Positions 1-9,717 of a stretch of DNA of 64,000 bases are shown here, piece after piece. The position numbers and the translations under genes are program-made. Below the pieces are notes generated by a model. That model was not told the origin of the DNA and searched no databases. It saw only the letters and a list, made by a program, of their open reading frames with translations. Every line of letters starts with the position of its first letter. Positions within the stretch are counted from its first letter, which is position 1. Source of the DNA: Rhizobium indicum (GTDB taxonomy: Bacteria; Pseudomonadota; Alphaproteobacteria; Rhizobiales; Rhizobiaceae); the NCBI RefSeq assembly GCF_005862305.2, contig NZ_CP054021.1:2046001-2110000 (forward strand). The letters are read 5' to 3'.

Positions 1-746
1 AGGATTTCCTCGACGCTGTCGAAACCAAATGCGCGATCGATCACCGCCGCGTTCTGTCGCAGCCGGCTTTCTCCCTGAGGCTCAGAAAGCGCCTGCAGCA
101 GGGCATCGACATCGCTGGATGAACTGCCGCGCGGCAGGCTCGAGAGAGCATCGGTCACCTCGCCGAGCCGCGACGAAGCGATCTGAAGGTCGGCAAGGCG
201 GGCGTGGATCGCGTCCGCGGCACCGATATCGAGCCCTGTGAGACCGAGCCATGTTCCGGCTTCGCCGGGTGCGCGCGGCAGCAGCCAAGTGGCGCCGACA
301 TCCGGGACATAGCCGATGCCGGTTTCGGGCATGGCAAGCCGTGTGCGCTCGGTGACGATGCGGTGGCGGCCGTGCGACGACAGGCCGACGCCGCCGCCCA
401 TGGTGATGCCGTCCATCAGCGCGACATAGGGTTTGGGATAGGCGGCAATCATATGGTTCAGGCGGAACTCCTCGCGCCAGAAGTTTCCGGCGAGGCCATC
501 GCCGGCGCGGGCACTCTCATGCAGGGCGCGGATATCGCCGCCGGCGCAGAAGCCGCGTTCGCCCTCTCCCGTCGCCACGACGCTTGCCACCTCGGAATCA
601 CCGGCAAAATCGTGAAGGGCTTCAGTGATCGCCCGGATCATCGGCAGGGTCAGGCTGTTCAGCGCCCGCGGCCGGTTGAGCCGGATGACGCCCGCGGTAC
701 CCCGCCGTTCAATGATGACATCGCCTGCCCGTTCGCCGTCCTGCAT
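1..746 (-). CDS. 3-hydroxyisobutyryl-CoA hydrolase / enoyl-CoA hydratase family, partial
   Basis: The gene reads leftward and is cut by the window edge, so only the N-terminal ~248 residues are present. The crotonase fold is clear: an oxyanion-hole segment GFCAGGDIRAL near residue 65 and MDGITMGGGVGLS near residue 105, then PETGIGYVPDVGATWLL. The GGDIR and PDVGATWLL signatures favour 3-hydroxyisobutyryl-CoA hydrolase, the valine-catabolism thioesterase, over a true hydratase; this is a family-level inference. The ATG is set by a GAGGTG Shine-Dalgarno about 5 nt upstream. It is followed on the same strand by nothing visible here, and the GGDEF-EAL gene to its right is also leftward, about 70 bp away. 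Confidence 0.85.
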   Translation of the reverse strand, partial: MQDGERAGDVIIERRGTAGVIRLNRPRALNSLTLPMIRAITEALHDFAGDSEVASVVATGEGERGFCAGGDIRALHESARAGDGLAGNFWREEFRLNHMIAAYPKPYVALMDGITMGGGVGLSSHGRHRIVTERTRLAMPETGIGYVPDVGATWLLPRAPGEAGTWLGLTGLDIGAADAIHARLADLQIASSRLGEVTDALSSLPRGSSSSDVDALLQALSEPQGESRLRQNAAVIDRAFGFDSVEEI

Positions 747-816
747 GGTTCACCTCATCTGTTGCGACCATGAATAGACGACGATGACGCATCGCTCCAG
801 TCGATTTAAGGTCGGT

Positions 817-2778
817 TCAGGCAGACAGCGAATTGCGGGCGGAGGCTTCGGCCTCGCACCGGGCGGCGTAATCGATGGCAAGTTCCAGCGGCAGCGGCCG
901 CGAGAAGTGATAGCCCTGCGCCAGACGAACGCCCATCGCCTTCAATCCCTCGGCGATCTCTTCGCTTTCGACGCCTTCGGCGACGGAGGCTATGCCGAGA
1001 TTCTGGCAGAGATTGGCGACCGAGCGGGTAATGTTCATGCAACGGGCGTCACGATCGAAATTCATCACGAAGGACTTGTCGATCTTCAGCTTGTCGAAGC
1101 CGAGACGATGAATATGGCTGAGGCTCGAATAGCCGGTGCCGAAATCGTCCAGCGCAATCGAGATGCCAGCAGCGCGCAGCATAGTGATCACCTGGTCGGC
1201 GGTGTCGAAATCGGAGAGCAGTGCCGTCTCGGTAATCTCGAATTCGATGCGCCTGGGATCGATGCCGGAGCGGGTGATCATGGCCAGCAGCGCCATCGAG
1301 GTCTCGTGGTCGCAGATATCGCGCGCCGAGAGATTGAAGGACAGCCTCAGATGCCGTGGAATGATCGCCAGCGCTTCGAGCGCCTTGGCAAAGAGAATGC
1401 GCGTCATGCGGCCGATGACGGCCGTGCGCTCGGCCGCCGGGATGAAGGCGTCTGGACTGATGCGGCCGAAGCGGGCGCTGTCCCAGCGGGCGAGCGCCTC
1501 GTAAGCGACGACGCGGCCGCTCTTCAGCTCGACGATCGGCTGATAATCGAGTTTCAATTCCTTGGCGAAGTCGTTCGCCTGCAGCTCGAGTTCGATCAGG
1601 TGGCGCTGCGTCAGGATCTTCTCGTGCTCGGCCGAGAAGAATTCGACGCCGCTGCTGCGCTTGCTCTTGACCTGGTAGAGGGCGAAATCCGCTTTCTCGT
1701 AGAGATCCTCGGCGGTGTATGTGCCGATATCGGGATAGACGATGCCGCACGAGCCGAAGACGCGGACCGAGCCGTCGGGGATTTCGAAAGGATCGCGGAC
1801 GGCAGCACAGAGCGTCAGGCCGAGATCGGCGATCGCTTGGCGTGTCATCGAACAGGGGAAGATGATCCCGAACTCATCGCCGCCGAGACGGGAGACGATG
1901 CCCTCTTCGCCGACCAGGGCGACGAAGCGGCGGGCCGTCTCCTTGAGCACGAGATCGCCGGCGGCATGGCCGAAGACGTCGTTAACAGGCTTGAAGCCGT
2001 CGAGATCGAGAATGCCGAGGACAGGCGGCGAGGACGGATTCTTCTGCAGCCGTTTTTCCAGCGAGAGAAAGAAGCTGCGGCGATTGGCAAGGCCGGTCAG
2101 CTGGTCGTGCAGCGCGTTGCGGCTGTTGACGAGGTTCAGCTCTTCGGCTTCCGCCTGCTTCTTCTTCAGCTCCTCGGTCAATTGCACGAGACCGACGAAA
2201 TTCTGGAAATAGCTGTTGATCACCCTGAGGAAGGGCAGGATCAGGAAGAGGCCGCTGATGGCCGTCGCCACGAAAACGGGATTGCCCGAGAACAGGAAGG
2301 TCGCGACCATGGCCGAGAAGGTGATGACCGTGGTCAGGGCTGCCGCCATCGGCAGGTGCATCAGGCAAAAGATGCAGGAAATGCCTGTCACCACGAGGAA
2401 ATAGGCGATCTGACCCTGCTGGGAAGCATCGCCATATTGGTAAAGCGCGATCGCCCAGCCGCCGAAAGCGACGGCCAGGATGCCGGCCCCTGATATCGTC
2501 ACCTTCATCAGCCTGTAGGCCCGCTCGGCGGTCACATCTTCCTTGCCCCGGATCTCCCACCAGCAGAGACGGAAGACACAGACGACGCTCAGGGCCACGG
2601 GAATATAGAGCGAAAGCCAAAGGGGCGCGGATTTGAGGTGGGTGATCGCCACCGCAAGGGCGTTGATGATCAGCAGGACATAGAGAATGGGAATCTGCGA
2701 CGACAGGGCTCGGAACTGCGCCAGCAGAAGCGTCGGATTGTCTTTTTGCAGCTGCAATGAGGCCAGAAAGTTCTTCAT
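817..2778 (-). CDS. membrane-anchored GGDEF-EAL c-di-GMP turnover protein
   Basis: About 653 residues. The first ~190 form a hydrophobic, multi-pass membrane sensor with no recognised name. A GGDEF domain follows (RLGGDEFGII near residue 298), then an EAL domain (YEALARWD near 425, FNLSARD, EITETALL, LDDFGTGYSS, KIDKSFV, VAEGVES). Both catalytic signatures are complete, so it could make and degrade cyclic di-GMP. The inhibitory RxxD site normally just before GGDEF reads GEEG, so product inhibition at that site is probably absent. I chose the ATG with AAAGAGACG upstream; an in-frame GTG 19 codons earlier is the alternative. It is monocistronic as far as can be seen, with galE 108 bp upstream on the same strand. 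Confidence 0.9.
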   Translation of the reverse strand: MKNFLASLQLQKDNPTLLLAQFRALSSQIPILYVLLIINALAVAITHLKSAPLWLSLYIPVALSVVCVFRLCWWEIRGKEDVTAERAYRLMKVTISGAGILAVAFGGWAIALYQYGDASQQGQIAYFLVVTGISCIFCLMHLPMAAALTTVITFSAMVATFLFSGNPVFVATAISGLFLILPFLRVINSYFQNFVGLVQLTEELKKKQAEAEELNLVNSRNALHDQLTGLANRRSFFLSLEKRLQKNPSSPPVLGILDLDGFKPVNDVFGHAAGDLVLKETARRFVALVGEEGIVSRLGGDEFGIIFPCSMTRQAIADLGLTLCAAVRDPFEIPDGSVRVFGSCGIVYPDIGTYTAEDLYEKADFALYQVKSKRSSGVEFFSAEHEKILTQRHLIELELQANDFAKELKLDYQPIVELKSGRVVAYEALARWDSARFGRISPDAFIPAAERTAVIGRMTRILFAKALEALAIIPRHLRLSFNLSARDICDHETSMALLAMITRSGIDPRRIEFEITETALLSDFDTADQVITMLRAAGISIALDDFGTGYSSLSHIHRLGFDKLKIDKSFVMNFDRDARCMNITRSVANLCQNLGIASVAEGVESEEIAEGLKAMGVRLAQGYHFSRPLPLELAIDYAARCEAEASARNSLSA

Positions 2779-2886
2779 CGTCTCTTTTCCGTTGGCCCGA
2801 GCCAGCCAGAGAAAGCTTGATTTTTCCTTATTCACGTTACGGCATGCAAACCCCTGCAGGCGCGGGGATGGGAAACGGGTTCTGGA

Positions 2887-3921
2887 TCAGAAGGACGCGG
2901 CGGCGAGTGCCCGGTGGATGCTGTGCAGGTCGTCGACATTCTTGTTCGACAGGAACAGTTCCCAATCGAGCGAGCTCTGGACGATGGTTTCCAGCGAATC
3001 GTATCTGGGCTTCCAGTCGAGCACCTGCCTTGCGAGCGAAGCGTCGGCGACGACGCTTGCCGAATCGCCGGCGCGGCGCGGCGCCATGTGGATCTTGAAG
3101 GAATGCCCGTGCAGGCGGGTGACCATGTTCAACACATCGAGCACGGAATAGCCTCTGCCATAACCGCAATTGGCAACGAGCGAACCCTTGCCTCTGCGCA
3201 GGTGCTGCAGCGCTTTCAGATGTGCATCCGTGAGATCGCTGACATGGATGTAGTCGCGCACGCCGGTGCCGTCATGGGTAGGATAATCGATGCCGTAGAC
3301 ATTGACGCTGTCGCGCGTGCCGAGCGCTGCCTCGCAGGCGACCTTGATGAGGTGCGTGGCGCCTGAGGTCGACTGGCCGGCTCGGTGGTGCGGGTCGGCG
3401 CCGGCGACGTTGAAATAGCGAAGCGCGACATAGTTGAAATCATAGGCGGCGGCGGCATCGCGCAGCATGAATTCGGTCATCAGCTTCGACTGGCCGTAAG
3501 GATTCTCCGGATTGAGCGAGGCCGTCTCCTTCACCGGCAGGTCGGTCTTTTGCTGGCCGTAGACGGCGGCTGTCGAAGAGAAGACGAAGTTGCGGATACC
3601 GGCCTTGATCGACGCGCTCAGCAGCGCCCGGGTCTTGCCGGAATTGTTGTCGTAATAGGAGAGCGGATCGGCGACCGAGACCGGAACGACGGCGGAGCCG
3701 GCGAAATGGATGATCGCCTCGATGTCGTTTTCGATGAAGACCTTTTTCAATATGTCGGGATCGGCAATGTCGCCGAGATAGAAACGCGCCGCCGGCGCCA
3801 CGGCCCAGCGAAAGCCCGTGGAGAGGCGATCGAGCACAACCACATCCTCGCCTGCATCGAGCAGCGCCCAAACCATGTGACTGCCGATATATCCGGCCCC
3901 GCCCGTCACCAAAACCGCCAT
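2887..3921 (-). CDS. galE: UDP-glucose 4-epimerase (GalE/ExoB type)
   Basis: Extended-SDR epimerase of 344 residues. It starts with the nucleotide-binding [14 protein letters not shown], has the catalytic S/Y/K set as FSSTAAVYG and YGQSK, and ends with the usual C-terminal substrate domain. It should interconvert UDP-glucose and UDP-galactose for surface polysaccharide synthesis in the cytoplasm. Two further in-frame ATGs lie 3 and 13 codons upstream, but both fall in a hairpin-forming leader, so I prefer the ATG next to the Rossmann strand. A second, distinct epimerase occurs at 51568 in a polysaccharide operon, so this copy is probably the general one (GalE or ExoB); the sequence alone does not decide. 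Confidence 0.85.
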   Translation of the reverse strand: MAVLVTGGAGYIGSHMVWALLDAGEDVVVLDRLSTGFRWAVAPAARFYLGDIADPDILKKVFIENDIEAIIHFAGSAVVPVSVADPLSYYDNNSGKTRALLSASIKAGIRNFVFSSTAAVYGQQKTDLPVKETASLNPENPYGQSKLMTEFMLRDAAAAYDFNYVALRYFNVAGADPHHRAGQSTSGATHLIKVACEAALGTRDSVNVYGIDYPTHDGTGVRDYIHVSDLTDAHLKALQHLRRGKGSLVANCGYGRGYSVLDVLNMVTRLHGHSFKIHMAPRRAGDSASVVADASLARQVLDWKPRYDSLETIVQSSLDWELFLSNKNVDDLHSIHRALAAASF

Positions 3922-3930
3922 GTCCCGCAT

Positions 3931-3956
3931 CCCTGCTTTCGTTTTTATAAGCAGGG
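3931..3956 (-). promoter_or_regulatory. galE: hairpin in galE leader
   Basis: An 8-bp perfect stem, CCCTGCTT and AAGCAGGG, with a 10-nt AU-rich loop lies 10 nt before the preferred galE start and overlaps the alternative start codons. It could limit ribosome access or protect the mRNA. It is followed by no U-run, so it is not an intrinsic terminator. Confidence 0.45.
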
Positions 3957-4141
3957 GCATCAGGCGCCGGTTTTTCTTTCCAATTTTCTTATCGAACGGC
4001 CGTTGGAAGGCCTTTGAACGGGTATGTTTGGAGTCGTGGTTAGAGGCCGATTTCGGGCTTTGCTAGAGTTTTATCGATCCGGCGATTCCGGCACAAAATC
4101 GACTTGGCCGACGCCACGATATCTCTTGCGGGCAGTGCGTC

Positions 4142-5308
4142 TCAGAGCTTGAGGATATAGTCGCAGAGGCGCTCGGCGGCGATCGCCACCTGGGTGGGAT
4201 CACGCAGGAAACAGGCGCGCAGGAAGAGTTCGCCGCCCGGTCCGAAAGCGGTGCCGGGAGCAAGGCCGACGCCTGTCTTGTCGACGATATCAAGCGCTGC
4301 CCTGCGGCTATCGGCGACGCCGTCGATCTTCAGGAAGGCGTAGATCGCGCCGTCCGGTTTCAGTGTCTCGACGCGGTTGGTGGCGACAAGCGCATCGCAG
4401 AGAATATCGCGGGAGCGGGCCGCCTTGGCGATATTGGCAGCGACGAAATCGTCGCCTTGATCAAGGGCTGCAACGGCGCCCTTCTGCATGAACTGCGCCA
4501 CGCCCGATGTCGAATACTGGATGAGGTTTTCGAGCACCTGACCCATTTCAGGGGGTGCTACGATCCAGCCGACGCGCCAGCCGGTCATCGACCAGTTCTT
4601 CGAGAAGGAATTGACGAAGATGATCTTGTCGCCCTCGTCCATCACATCGAGGAAAGAGGGCGCTCGGCCACCGGCAAAGGAGTAGCGGGCGTAGATTTCG
4701 TCTGCCAGGATCCAGAGGTCGTGCTTGCGGGCAAGCGCCAGGATATCGCCAAGATCCTGCTTCGTTGCCGTCCAGCCCGTCGGGTTCGAGGGCGTGTTGA
4801 TGAAGATGCCCTTGGTCTTCGGGGTGATCGCGGTTTCGATACGGTCAAGATCGACCGCCCATTTACCGCCTTCAAACTGCAGCTCGACACTGAGCGAGCG
4901 CGCACCTGCTATCTCCAGGGCGGCGGCGATATTCGGCCAGGAAGGCGAGAGGTAAACCAGCTCGTCGCCCGGCGAGGTCAGCGCCTGCACGGCGATCTGG
5001 ATCGCCTGCATGCCGGAGCCGGTAACGTAGAAATGCTCGACCGGAAGCCGGATTCCGAAATGTCTGTCGTAATAATCGGAAAGTGCCTGGCGAAGCTCCG
5101 GAATGCCGCGCTGCCAGGTGTAGAAGGTCTCGCCGGCAGCAAGCGCATCCATTGCCGCCCTGCTGATGAAATCAGGCGTCGGCAGATCGCCCTCACCCAC
5201 CCAGAGCGGCAGCAGGCCTTCGCGGCCACGGGCATAATTGACGAGTTCGACGATCCCGCTTTCGGGCGCCGCCAGGGCGCGCGGGCTGAGGCTGCTGACG
5301 ATCGACAT
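4142..5308 (-). CDS. class I/II pyridoxal-phosphate aminotransferase
   Basis: A 388-residue fold-type I aminotransferase of the aspartate-aminotransferase family. The PLP lysine is in NSFSKNWSMTGWRVGW near residue 237. TPSNPTG and ILADEIYARY carry the conserved Asn and Asp/Tyr that contact the cofactor, and FLRACFLRDP holds the C-terminal carboxylate-binding Arg. Its amino-acid donor cannot be deduced from the motifs. The stop codon is near 4142, and a 220-bp spacer separates it from galE. mscL lies upstream on the same strand but 120 bp away, so co-transcription is possible, not evident. Confidence 0.87.
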   Translation of the reverse strand: MSIVSSLSPRALAAPESGIVELVNYARGREGLLPLWVGEGDLPTPDFISRAAMDALAAGETFYTWQRGIPELRQALSDYYDRHFGIRLPVEHFYVTGSGMQAIQIAVQALTSPGDELVYLSPSWPNIAAALEIAGARSLSVELQFEGGKWAVDLDRIETAITPKTKGIFINTPSNPTGWTATKQDLGDILALARKHDLWILADEIYARYSFAGGRAPSFLDVMDEGDKIIFVNSFSKNWSMTGWRVGWIVAPPEMGQVLENLIQYSTSGVAQFMQKGAVAALDQGDDFVAANIAKAARSRDILCDALVATNRVETLKPDGAIYAFLKIDGVADSRRAALDIVDKTGVGLAPGTAFGPGGELFLRACFLRDPTQVAIAAERLCDYILKL

Positions 5309-5429
5309 GCAAATCTCCGGTTTCCGCCTTCATAGCGGATTTGCGCCGGCAAATCCCATGACATCCAGTGATGGCATATCGATTTTGGTGATGAATGAGC
5401 CCGGCCGAAGCGGAGGGGCTCCAGCCGGA

Positions 5430-5867
5430 TCAAGCCGTCGGGCGCGTGGCGAGAAGATCGCGGATTTCCGTCAGAAGCTGAACGTCTGCCGCCGGCGCTG
5501 GCAGCTCTTCCGGTGCAGCCTTTTCCTGGCGCTCGACCTGGGCACGCAGGGTGTTCACGCCCTTGACCATCAGAAAGATGATCCAGGCGAGAATGAGAAA
5601 GTTGATGAGCACGGTGAGGAAGCTGCCATAGGCAAACACCGCTCCCTGCTCGCGGGCGGCGGCGAGCGACTGCGCGTTGACGGCCGACGAGAGTGGGAGG
5701 AAGTAATTCGAAAAATCGAAGCCGCCGAAAATGGCGCCGACGATCGGCATAATAAGGTCATCCACCAAAGATTTGACGATGCCACCGAAGGCGCCGCCGA
5801 TGATGACGCCGACTGCAAGATCCATGACATTGCCGCGGGCGATAAAGGCCTTGAACTCATTGAGCAT
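5430..5867 (-). CDS. mscL: large-conductance mechanosensitive channel MscL
   Basis: 145 residues, the normal length for MscL. The N-terminal amphipathic helix ([13 protein letters not shown]) runs into the glycine-rich pore helix [21 protein letters not shown], followed by a periplasmic loop, a second membrane helix ([20 protein letters not shown]) and a cytoplasmic C-terminal helix. It forms a homopentameric inner-membrane valve that opens under hypo-osmotic shock. Two earlier in-frame starts exist, but the ATG chosen places the pore helix as in known MscL and has GGGAGACGG upstream. The 222 bp between it and the next, divergent gene contain AT-rich DNA with no strong signal I can assign. 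Confidence 0.95.
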   Translation of the reverse strand: MLNEFKAFIARGNVMDLAVGVIIGGAFGGIVKSLVDDLIMPIVGAIFGGFDFSNYFLPLSSAVNAQSLAAAREQGAVFAYGSFLTVLINFLILAWIIFLMVKGVNTLRAQVERQEKAAPEELPAPAADVQLLTEIRDLLATRPTA

Positions 5868-6089
5868 CGGATCCGTCTCCCTTCGATCCATTTCAAAGAC
5901 ATGCAATGGAATTTATTAGCTACATCTTCATTGCAATTAATCAATCGGCAATCGCAATTATTCAGCAATACCTCTCCCGCGGTCTTTGACTTAAGGCCTA
6001 GACGGCCAGGAATTTTCAAAGCGTCTGAAATGACTTAAGCTGACCCACGTTGCGGGAGGTCCGGCGGGTTTTCCGCCGGCGGAGGGTCA

Positions 6090-9000
6090 ATGCTTCCAGG
6101 CTGGGTCATATTCGCGTCTGCCTTCGGCTATCTGCTCCTGCTTTTCGCCGTGGCAAGCTATGGCGACCGCAAGAACCGCGGCCAGGGCACCCTCGGCCCG
6201 GGCACGCTGGGCGGATGGCCGGTTGTCTATGCGCTGAGCCTTGCGATCTACTGCACCTCCTGGACCTATTTCGGCAGCGTCGGGCTTGCCGCGCAGCGCG
6301 GGTTGGAATTTGCCGGCATCTATATCGGCCCCATCCTGGTCTTCACGCTCGGCATGCCGTTGCTTCGCCGCATCATCGAGCTCGCCAAGGCGGAGAAGCT
6401 CACCTCCGTTGCCGATTTCGTCGCCGCGCGTTACGGCAAGAACCCGACGGTCGCAACGATCGTCGCGCTGATCTCGCTGATCGGCGCCATTCCTTATATC
6501 GCGCTGCAACTCAAGGCGATCTCGAGCACCGTCAGCGCCATGGTCAATCCGTCCGATTACGGCATCGGCAGCGGCAATCTCTATTTCCTCGACCTGCCGC
6601 TCCTCGCGACGCTGGTGCTTGCCTGCTTTGCCATCATGTTCGGCACGCGGCATACGGATGCCACAGAGCACCAGGATGGCCTCATCCTCGCTGTCTCGAT
6701 GGAATCCGTGGTCAAGCTCGTCGCCTTCCTGACGGCCGGCGTCTGCGTCATCTGGTTTCTGTTCGACGGCCCGACCGATCTCTGGCGCAAGACCGTCGAC
6801 AATGAGCTGGTCATGTCGGCGCTCAGCTACCACACGCCGATCAGCCGCTGGATCACCCTGATCATCTTGTCGGCCTTTGCGATCATCCTGCTGCCGCGGC
6901 AATTCCACGTGACGGTTGTCGAAAACCGGACACCGAAACAGCTGAAACTCGCGGGCTTCCTGTTTCCCAGCTATCTCATCGCCATCAATCTCTTCGTGCT
7001 GCCGGTGGCGATCGGCGGGTTGCTGACCTTCGGCGGCACCGGCAATGCCGATTTCTACATGCTGTCGCTGCCGCTTGCCGGCCAGATGCCCGTCATTTCG
7101 CTGATCATCTTCATCGGCGGCTTCTCCGCCGCAACGGCGATGGTCATCGTCGATTCTGTGGCACTGTCGATCATGGTGTCGAACGACATCATCATGCCGA
7201 TTTTCCTCCGGCGCAAACTCGCTGGCCGCGCCAGCCAGCGCGACAATTTCGCCAAGACGCTGCTCAACATCCGCCGCAGCGCCATCTTCGCCGTGCTGCT
7301 GTTCGGCTACGCCTATTACCGCTCGACCGACAGCACCGCCGGCCTTGCCTCGATCGGCCTTCTTTCCTTCGCCGCGATCGCGCAAATCGCCCCAGCGATG
7401 TTCGGCGGGCTGATCTGGCGGCGGGCGAATGCGCGCGGCGCGATCCTCGGGCTGACCTCCGGCTTCGTCATTTGGATCTACCTGCTGTTCCTGCCCTCGC
7501 TCGGCGGCCCAGATTATTCCTATGTGGCGAGCGCCGTGCTCGGCTTCATCTTTCCCGGGACCACGCTGTTTACGGCCCCCGACGCCGATCCGCTGGTCAA
7601 TGCGACGGCGATGAGCCTGCTCGTCAACAGCGCCTTCTTCGTCGTCGGCTCGCTCACCCGCAACGCCAAGCCGCTGGAGCGCATTCAGGCCGGCATCTTC
7701 GTCAAGCGGCATTCGCGCTCGCAATTTGCCACGCGCGGCTGGAAGACCCGCATCAGCGTCGGCGATCTCAAGGCGGCGATCTCACGTTATCTTGGCGAAG
7801 AACGCATGCAGCGTTCTTTCACGACTTACGAACAAGGCTCCGGCCGCAAGCTGGAGGACGAGCAGCCGGCCGACATGGCGCTCATCCATTTCAGCGAACA
7901 GCTGCTCGGCAGCGCCATCGGCTCGTCCTCGGCCCGGCTGGTGCTGTCATTGATCCTGCAGAAGATCGAGGATGCCTCTTCCGACACCGCCTGGTTGCTC
8001 GACCAGGCGAGCGAGGCGCTGCAGTATAACCAGGACATGCTGCAGACGGCGCTTTCGCAGATGGACCAGGGCATTGCCGTCTTCGACAGTTCCAACCGGC
8101 TGACGATCTGGAACCGGCGTTTCCGGCAATTGCTGGATCTTCCGGAAAGTGCCGGCCAGGTCGGTTTTCCTTTGTCCGATATCGTCACCACGCTCATCCA
8201 GCGCGGCGACATCGCGCCCGGCGATCTCAGCCAGACGGTGCGGCATTTCCTGACGCTCGACAAACCTTTCGCGCTGGTGCTCGGCGGCGGCGAGCGGATC
8301 ATCGAGGTGCGCTCCAACGCCATGCCGGACAAGGGTATCGTCGCCACCTTCACCGACATCACCCAGCGCGTGAACGCCGACCAGGCGCTGAAACAGGCGA
8401 ATGAGACGCTGGAGCAGCGTGTCGCCGAACGCACGGCCGAGCTTACCCGCGTCAACCGCGAACTCGGCGAGGCACGCGCCGCCGCCGACGAGGCGAATAT
8501 CGGCAAGACACGCTTTTTTGCCGCCGCCGGCCACGATATCCTGCAGCCGCTCAACGCCGCCCGGCTCTATTCCTCGGCATTGGTCGAGCGCATGGCGCAA
8601 TCCGAGAACAGCCCAATCGTGCGCAATATCGATTCCGCGCTGGAATCGGTCGAGACCATTCTCGGCGCGGTGCTCGATTTATCCAGGCTCGATACCGGCG
8701 CCATGCGGCCGCGGCTCGCCTCCGTCGCGCTCTCTGACCTGCTGGAGCGTATCCAGACCGATTTCGCGCCGATCGCCCGTGAAAAACAGCTGAAGCTGGT
8801 GATCATGCCGACGTCGCTGAGGGTCCGCTCCGACCCCAATCTTCTGCGCCGGCTGGTGCAGAACCTGGTTTCCAACGCCATCAAATACACGATCACCGGC
8901 AAGGTGCTGGTGGGCGCGCGGCGGCGCGGCAACCAGGTGATCATCCAGGTGATCGATTCCGGCATCGGCATCCCACCGTCGAAATTCCGCACGGTGTTCA

Positions 9001-9605
9001 AGGAATTCGCGCGACTGGATGAAGGTGCCAAAACCGCCTCCGGCCTCGGGCTCGGCCTGTCGATCGTCGACCGCATCGCCCGCGTACTCAACCATCCGGT
9101 CGAGTTGCAGTCGACGCATGGCAAGGGGACGCAATTCCGCATCGCCATGCCGCTCGACGTCTCACGCCCGGCCGCGGCTGCAGCAGCGGTTGCGCCCGCC
9201 GACCGTCCCGGGCAACCGCTGAGCGGGCTGAAGATCCTCTGCATCGATAACGAGCCGAAGATCCTCGAAGGCATGCGGCTCCTGATCAGCGGCTGGGGCT
9301 GCGAGGTGGAGGCGCTGGATTGCCTCGCCAAGGTCACCGCCCTCGATGGCCAAGAGGGACCGCCTGACATCGTCATCGCCGATTATCATCTCGGCGACGG
9401 CACCGGCATTGCCGCGATCCTGCATCTGCGCCGGCAGTTCGGCGCCGATATCCCTGCCCTGATGATCACGGCCGACCGCACGCCGGAGGTGCGCAGCGAG
9501 GCCGAGCGACACGGTATTGCCGTTCAGCACAAGCCGGTACGGCCGGCGGCGCTGCGCGCCTATATCACCCAGATTTCCGGCCTCAAGCGCGCCGCCGCGG
9601 AGTAA
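6090..9605 (+). CDS. hybrid sensor kinase with N-terminal sodium/solute-symporter domain
   Basis: 1171 residues in one polypeptide. Residues 1 to ~560 are a multi-pass SSF-type transporter module. A PAS domain covers ~650-765, followed by a short coiled coil (ANETLEQRVAERTAEL). The histidine box GHDILQPLNAARLYSS puts the phospho-His near 814. The ATPase domain has NLVSNAIKYT, DSGIGIP and GLGLGLSIV. A C-terminal receiver has its phospho-Asp in VIADYHLGDG near 1097. The HDxLQPLNAARL box is that of the NahK/ErcS-like kinases, and the SSF fusion resembles CbrA-type nutrient sensors (family knowledge). It probably senses a transported solute and relays phosphate through its own receiver. GGAGGG precedes the ATG. 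No cognate response regulator is adjacent. Confidence 0.93.
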   Translation: MLPGWVIFASAFGYLLLLFAVASYGDRKNRGQGTLGPGTLGGWPVVYALSLAIYCTSWTYFGSVGLAAQRGLEFAGIYIGPILVFTLGMPLLRRIIELAKAEKLTSVADFVAARYGKNPTVATIVALISLIGAIPYIALQLKAISSTVSAMVNPSDYGIGSGNLYFLDLPLLATLVLACFAIMFGTRHTDATEHQDGLILAVSMESVVKLVAFLTAGVCVIWFLFDGPTDLWRKTVDNELVMSALSYHTPISRWITLIILSAFAIILLPRQFHVTVVENRTPKQLKLAGFLFPSYLIAINLFVLPVAIGGLLTFGGTGNADFYMLSLPLAGQMPVISLIIFIGGFSAATAMVIVDSVALSIMVSNDIIMPIFLRRKLAGRASQRDNFAKTLLNIRRSAIFAVLLFGYAYYRSTDSTAGLASIGLLSFAAIAQIAPAMFGGLIWRRANARGAILGLTSGFVIWIYLLFLPSLGGPDYSYVASAVLGFIFPGTTLFTAPDADPLVNATAMSLLVNSAFFVVGSLTRNAKPLERIQAGIFVKRHSRSQFATRGWKTRISVGDLKAAISRYLGEERMQRSFTTYEQGSGRKLEDEQPADMALIHFSEQLLGSAIGSSSARLVLSLILQKIEDASSDTAWLLDQASEALQYNQDMLQTALSQMDQGIAVFDSSNRLTIWNRRFRQLLDLPESAGQVGFPLSDIVTTLIQRGDIAPGDLSQTVRHFLTLDKPFALVLGGGERIIEVRSNAMPDKGIVATFTDITQRVNADQALKQANETLEQRVAERTAELTRVNRELGEARAAADEANIGKTRFFAAAGHDILQPLNAARLYSSALVERMAQSENSPIVRNIDSALESVETILGAVLDLSRLDTGAMRPRLASVALSDLLERIQTDFAPIAREKQLKLVIMPTSLRVRSDPNLLRRLVQNLVSNAIKYTITGKVLVGARRRGNQVIIQVIDSGIGIPPSKFRTVFKEFARLDEGAKTASGLGLGLSIVDRIARVLNHPVELQSTHGKGTQFRIAMPLDVSRPAAAAAAVAPADRPGQPLSGLKILCIDNEPKILEGMRLLISGWGCEVEALDCLAKVTALDGQEGPPDIVIADYHLGDGTGIAAILHLRRQFGADIPALMITADRTPEVRSEAERHGIAVQHKPVRPAALRAYITQISGLKRAAAE

Positions 9606-9615
9606 CTGAAAACTT

Positions 9616-9717
9616 AGAGCATTTCCGTTTTTCTCCGAATCACGGAGATGCTCTATCTTTTTGTTTTCACGCAATTCCGGACGCAAAACCGCTACGCACT
9701 TTTGCTGGAATTGCTCT
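9616..9717. repeat. RIME1-type element, full length, two palindromes
   Basis: About 102 bp made of two imperfect palindromes: AGAGCATTTCCG...ATGCTCT, then GCAATTCCGG...GGAATTGC, joined by a T-rich linker. Length and architecture match the rhizobial intergenic mosaic element RIME1 (family knowledge). The second palindrome has the loop CCGCTACGCACTT shared with the other copies in this window. It fills the whole gap between two convergent genes, and its right edge coincides with the TetR-gene stop codon. Confidence 0.8.

Noticed and set aside
784..2493. Long plus-strand open frame (569 codons) opposite the GGDEF-EAL gene
   Set aside because: The minus strand has intact domain motifs. The plus frame is Asp/Glu/Arg-rich with no family feature, as expected of a GC-rich shadow.
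6087..7724. 545-codon minus-strand frame opposite the hybrid kinase
   Set aside because: Antisense to clear membrane helices; composition of Gln/Asp/Arg/His is typical of a shadow frame.
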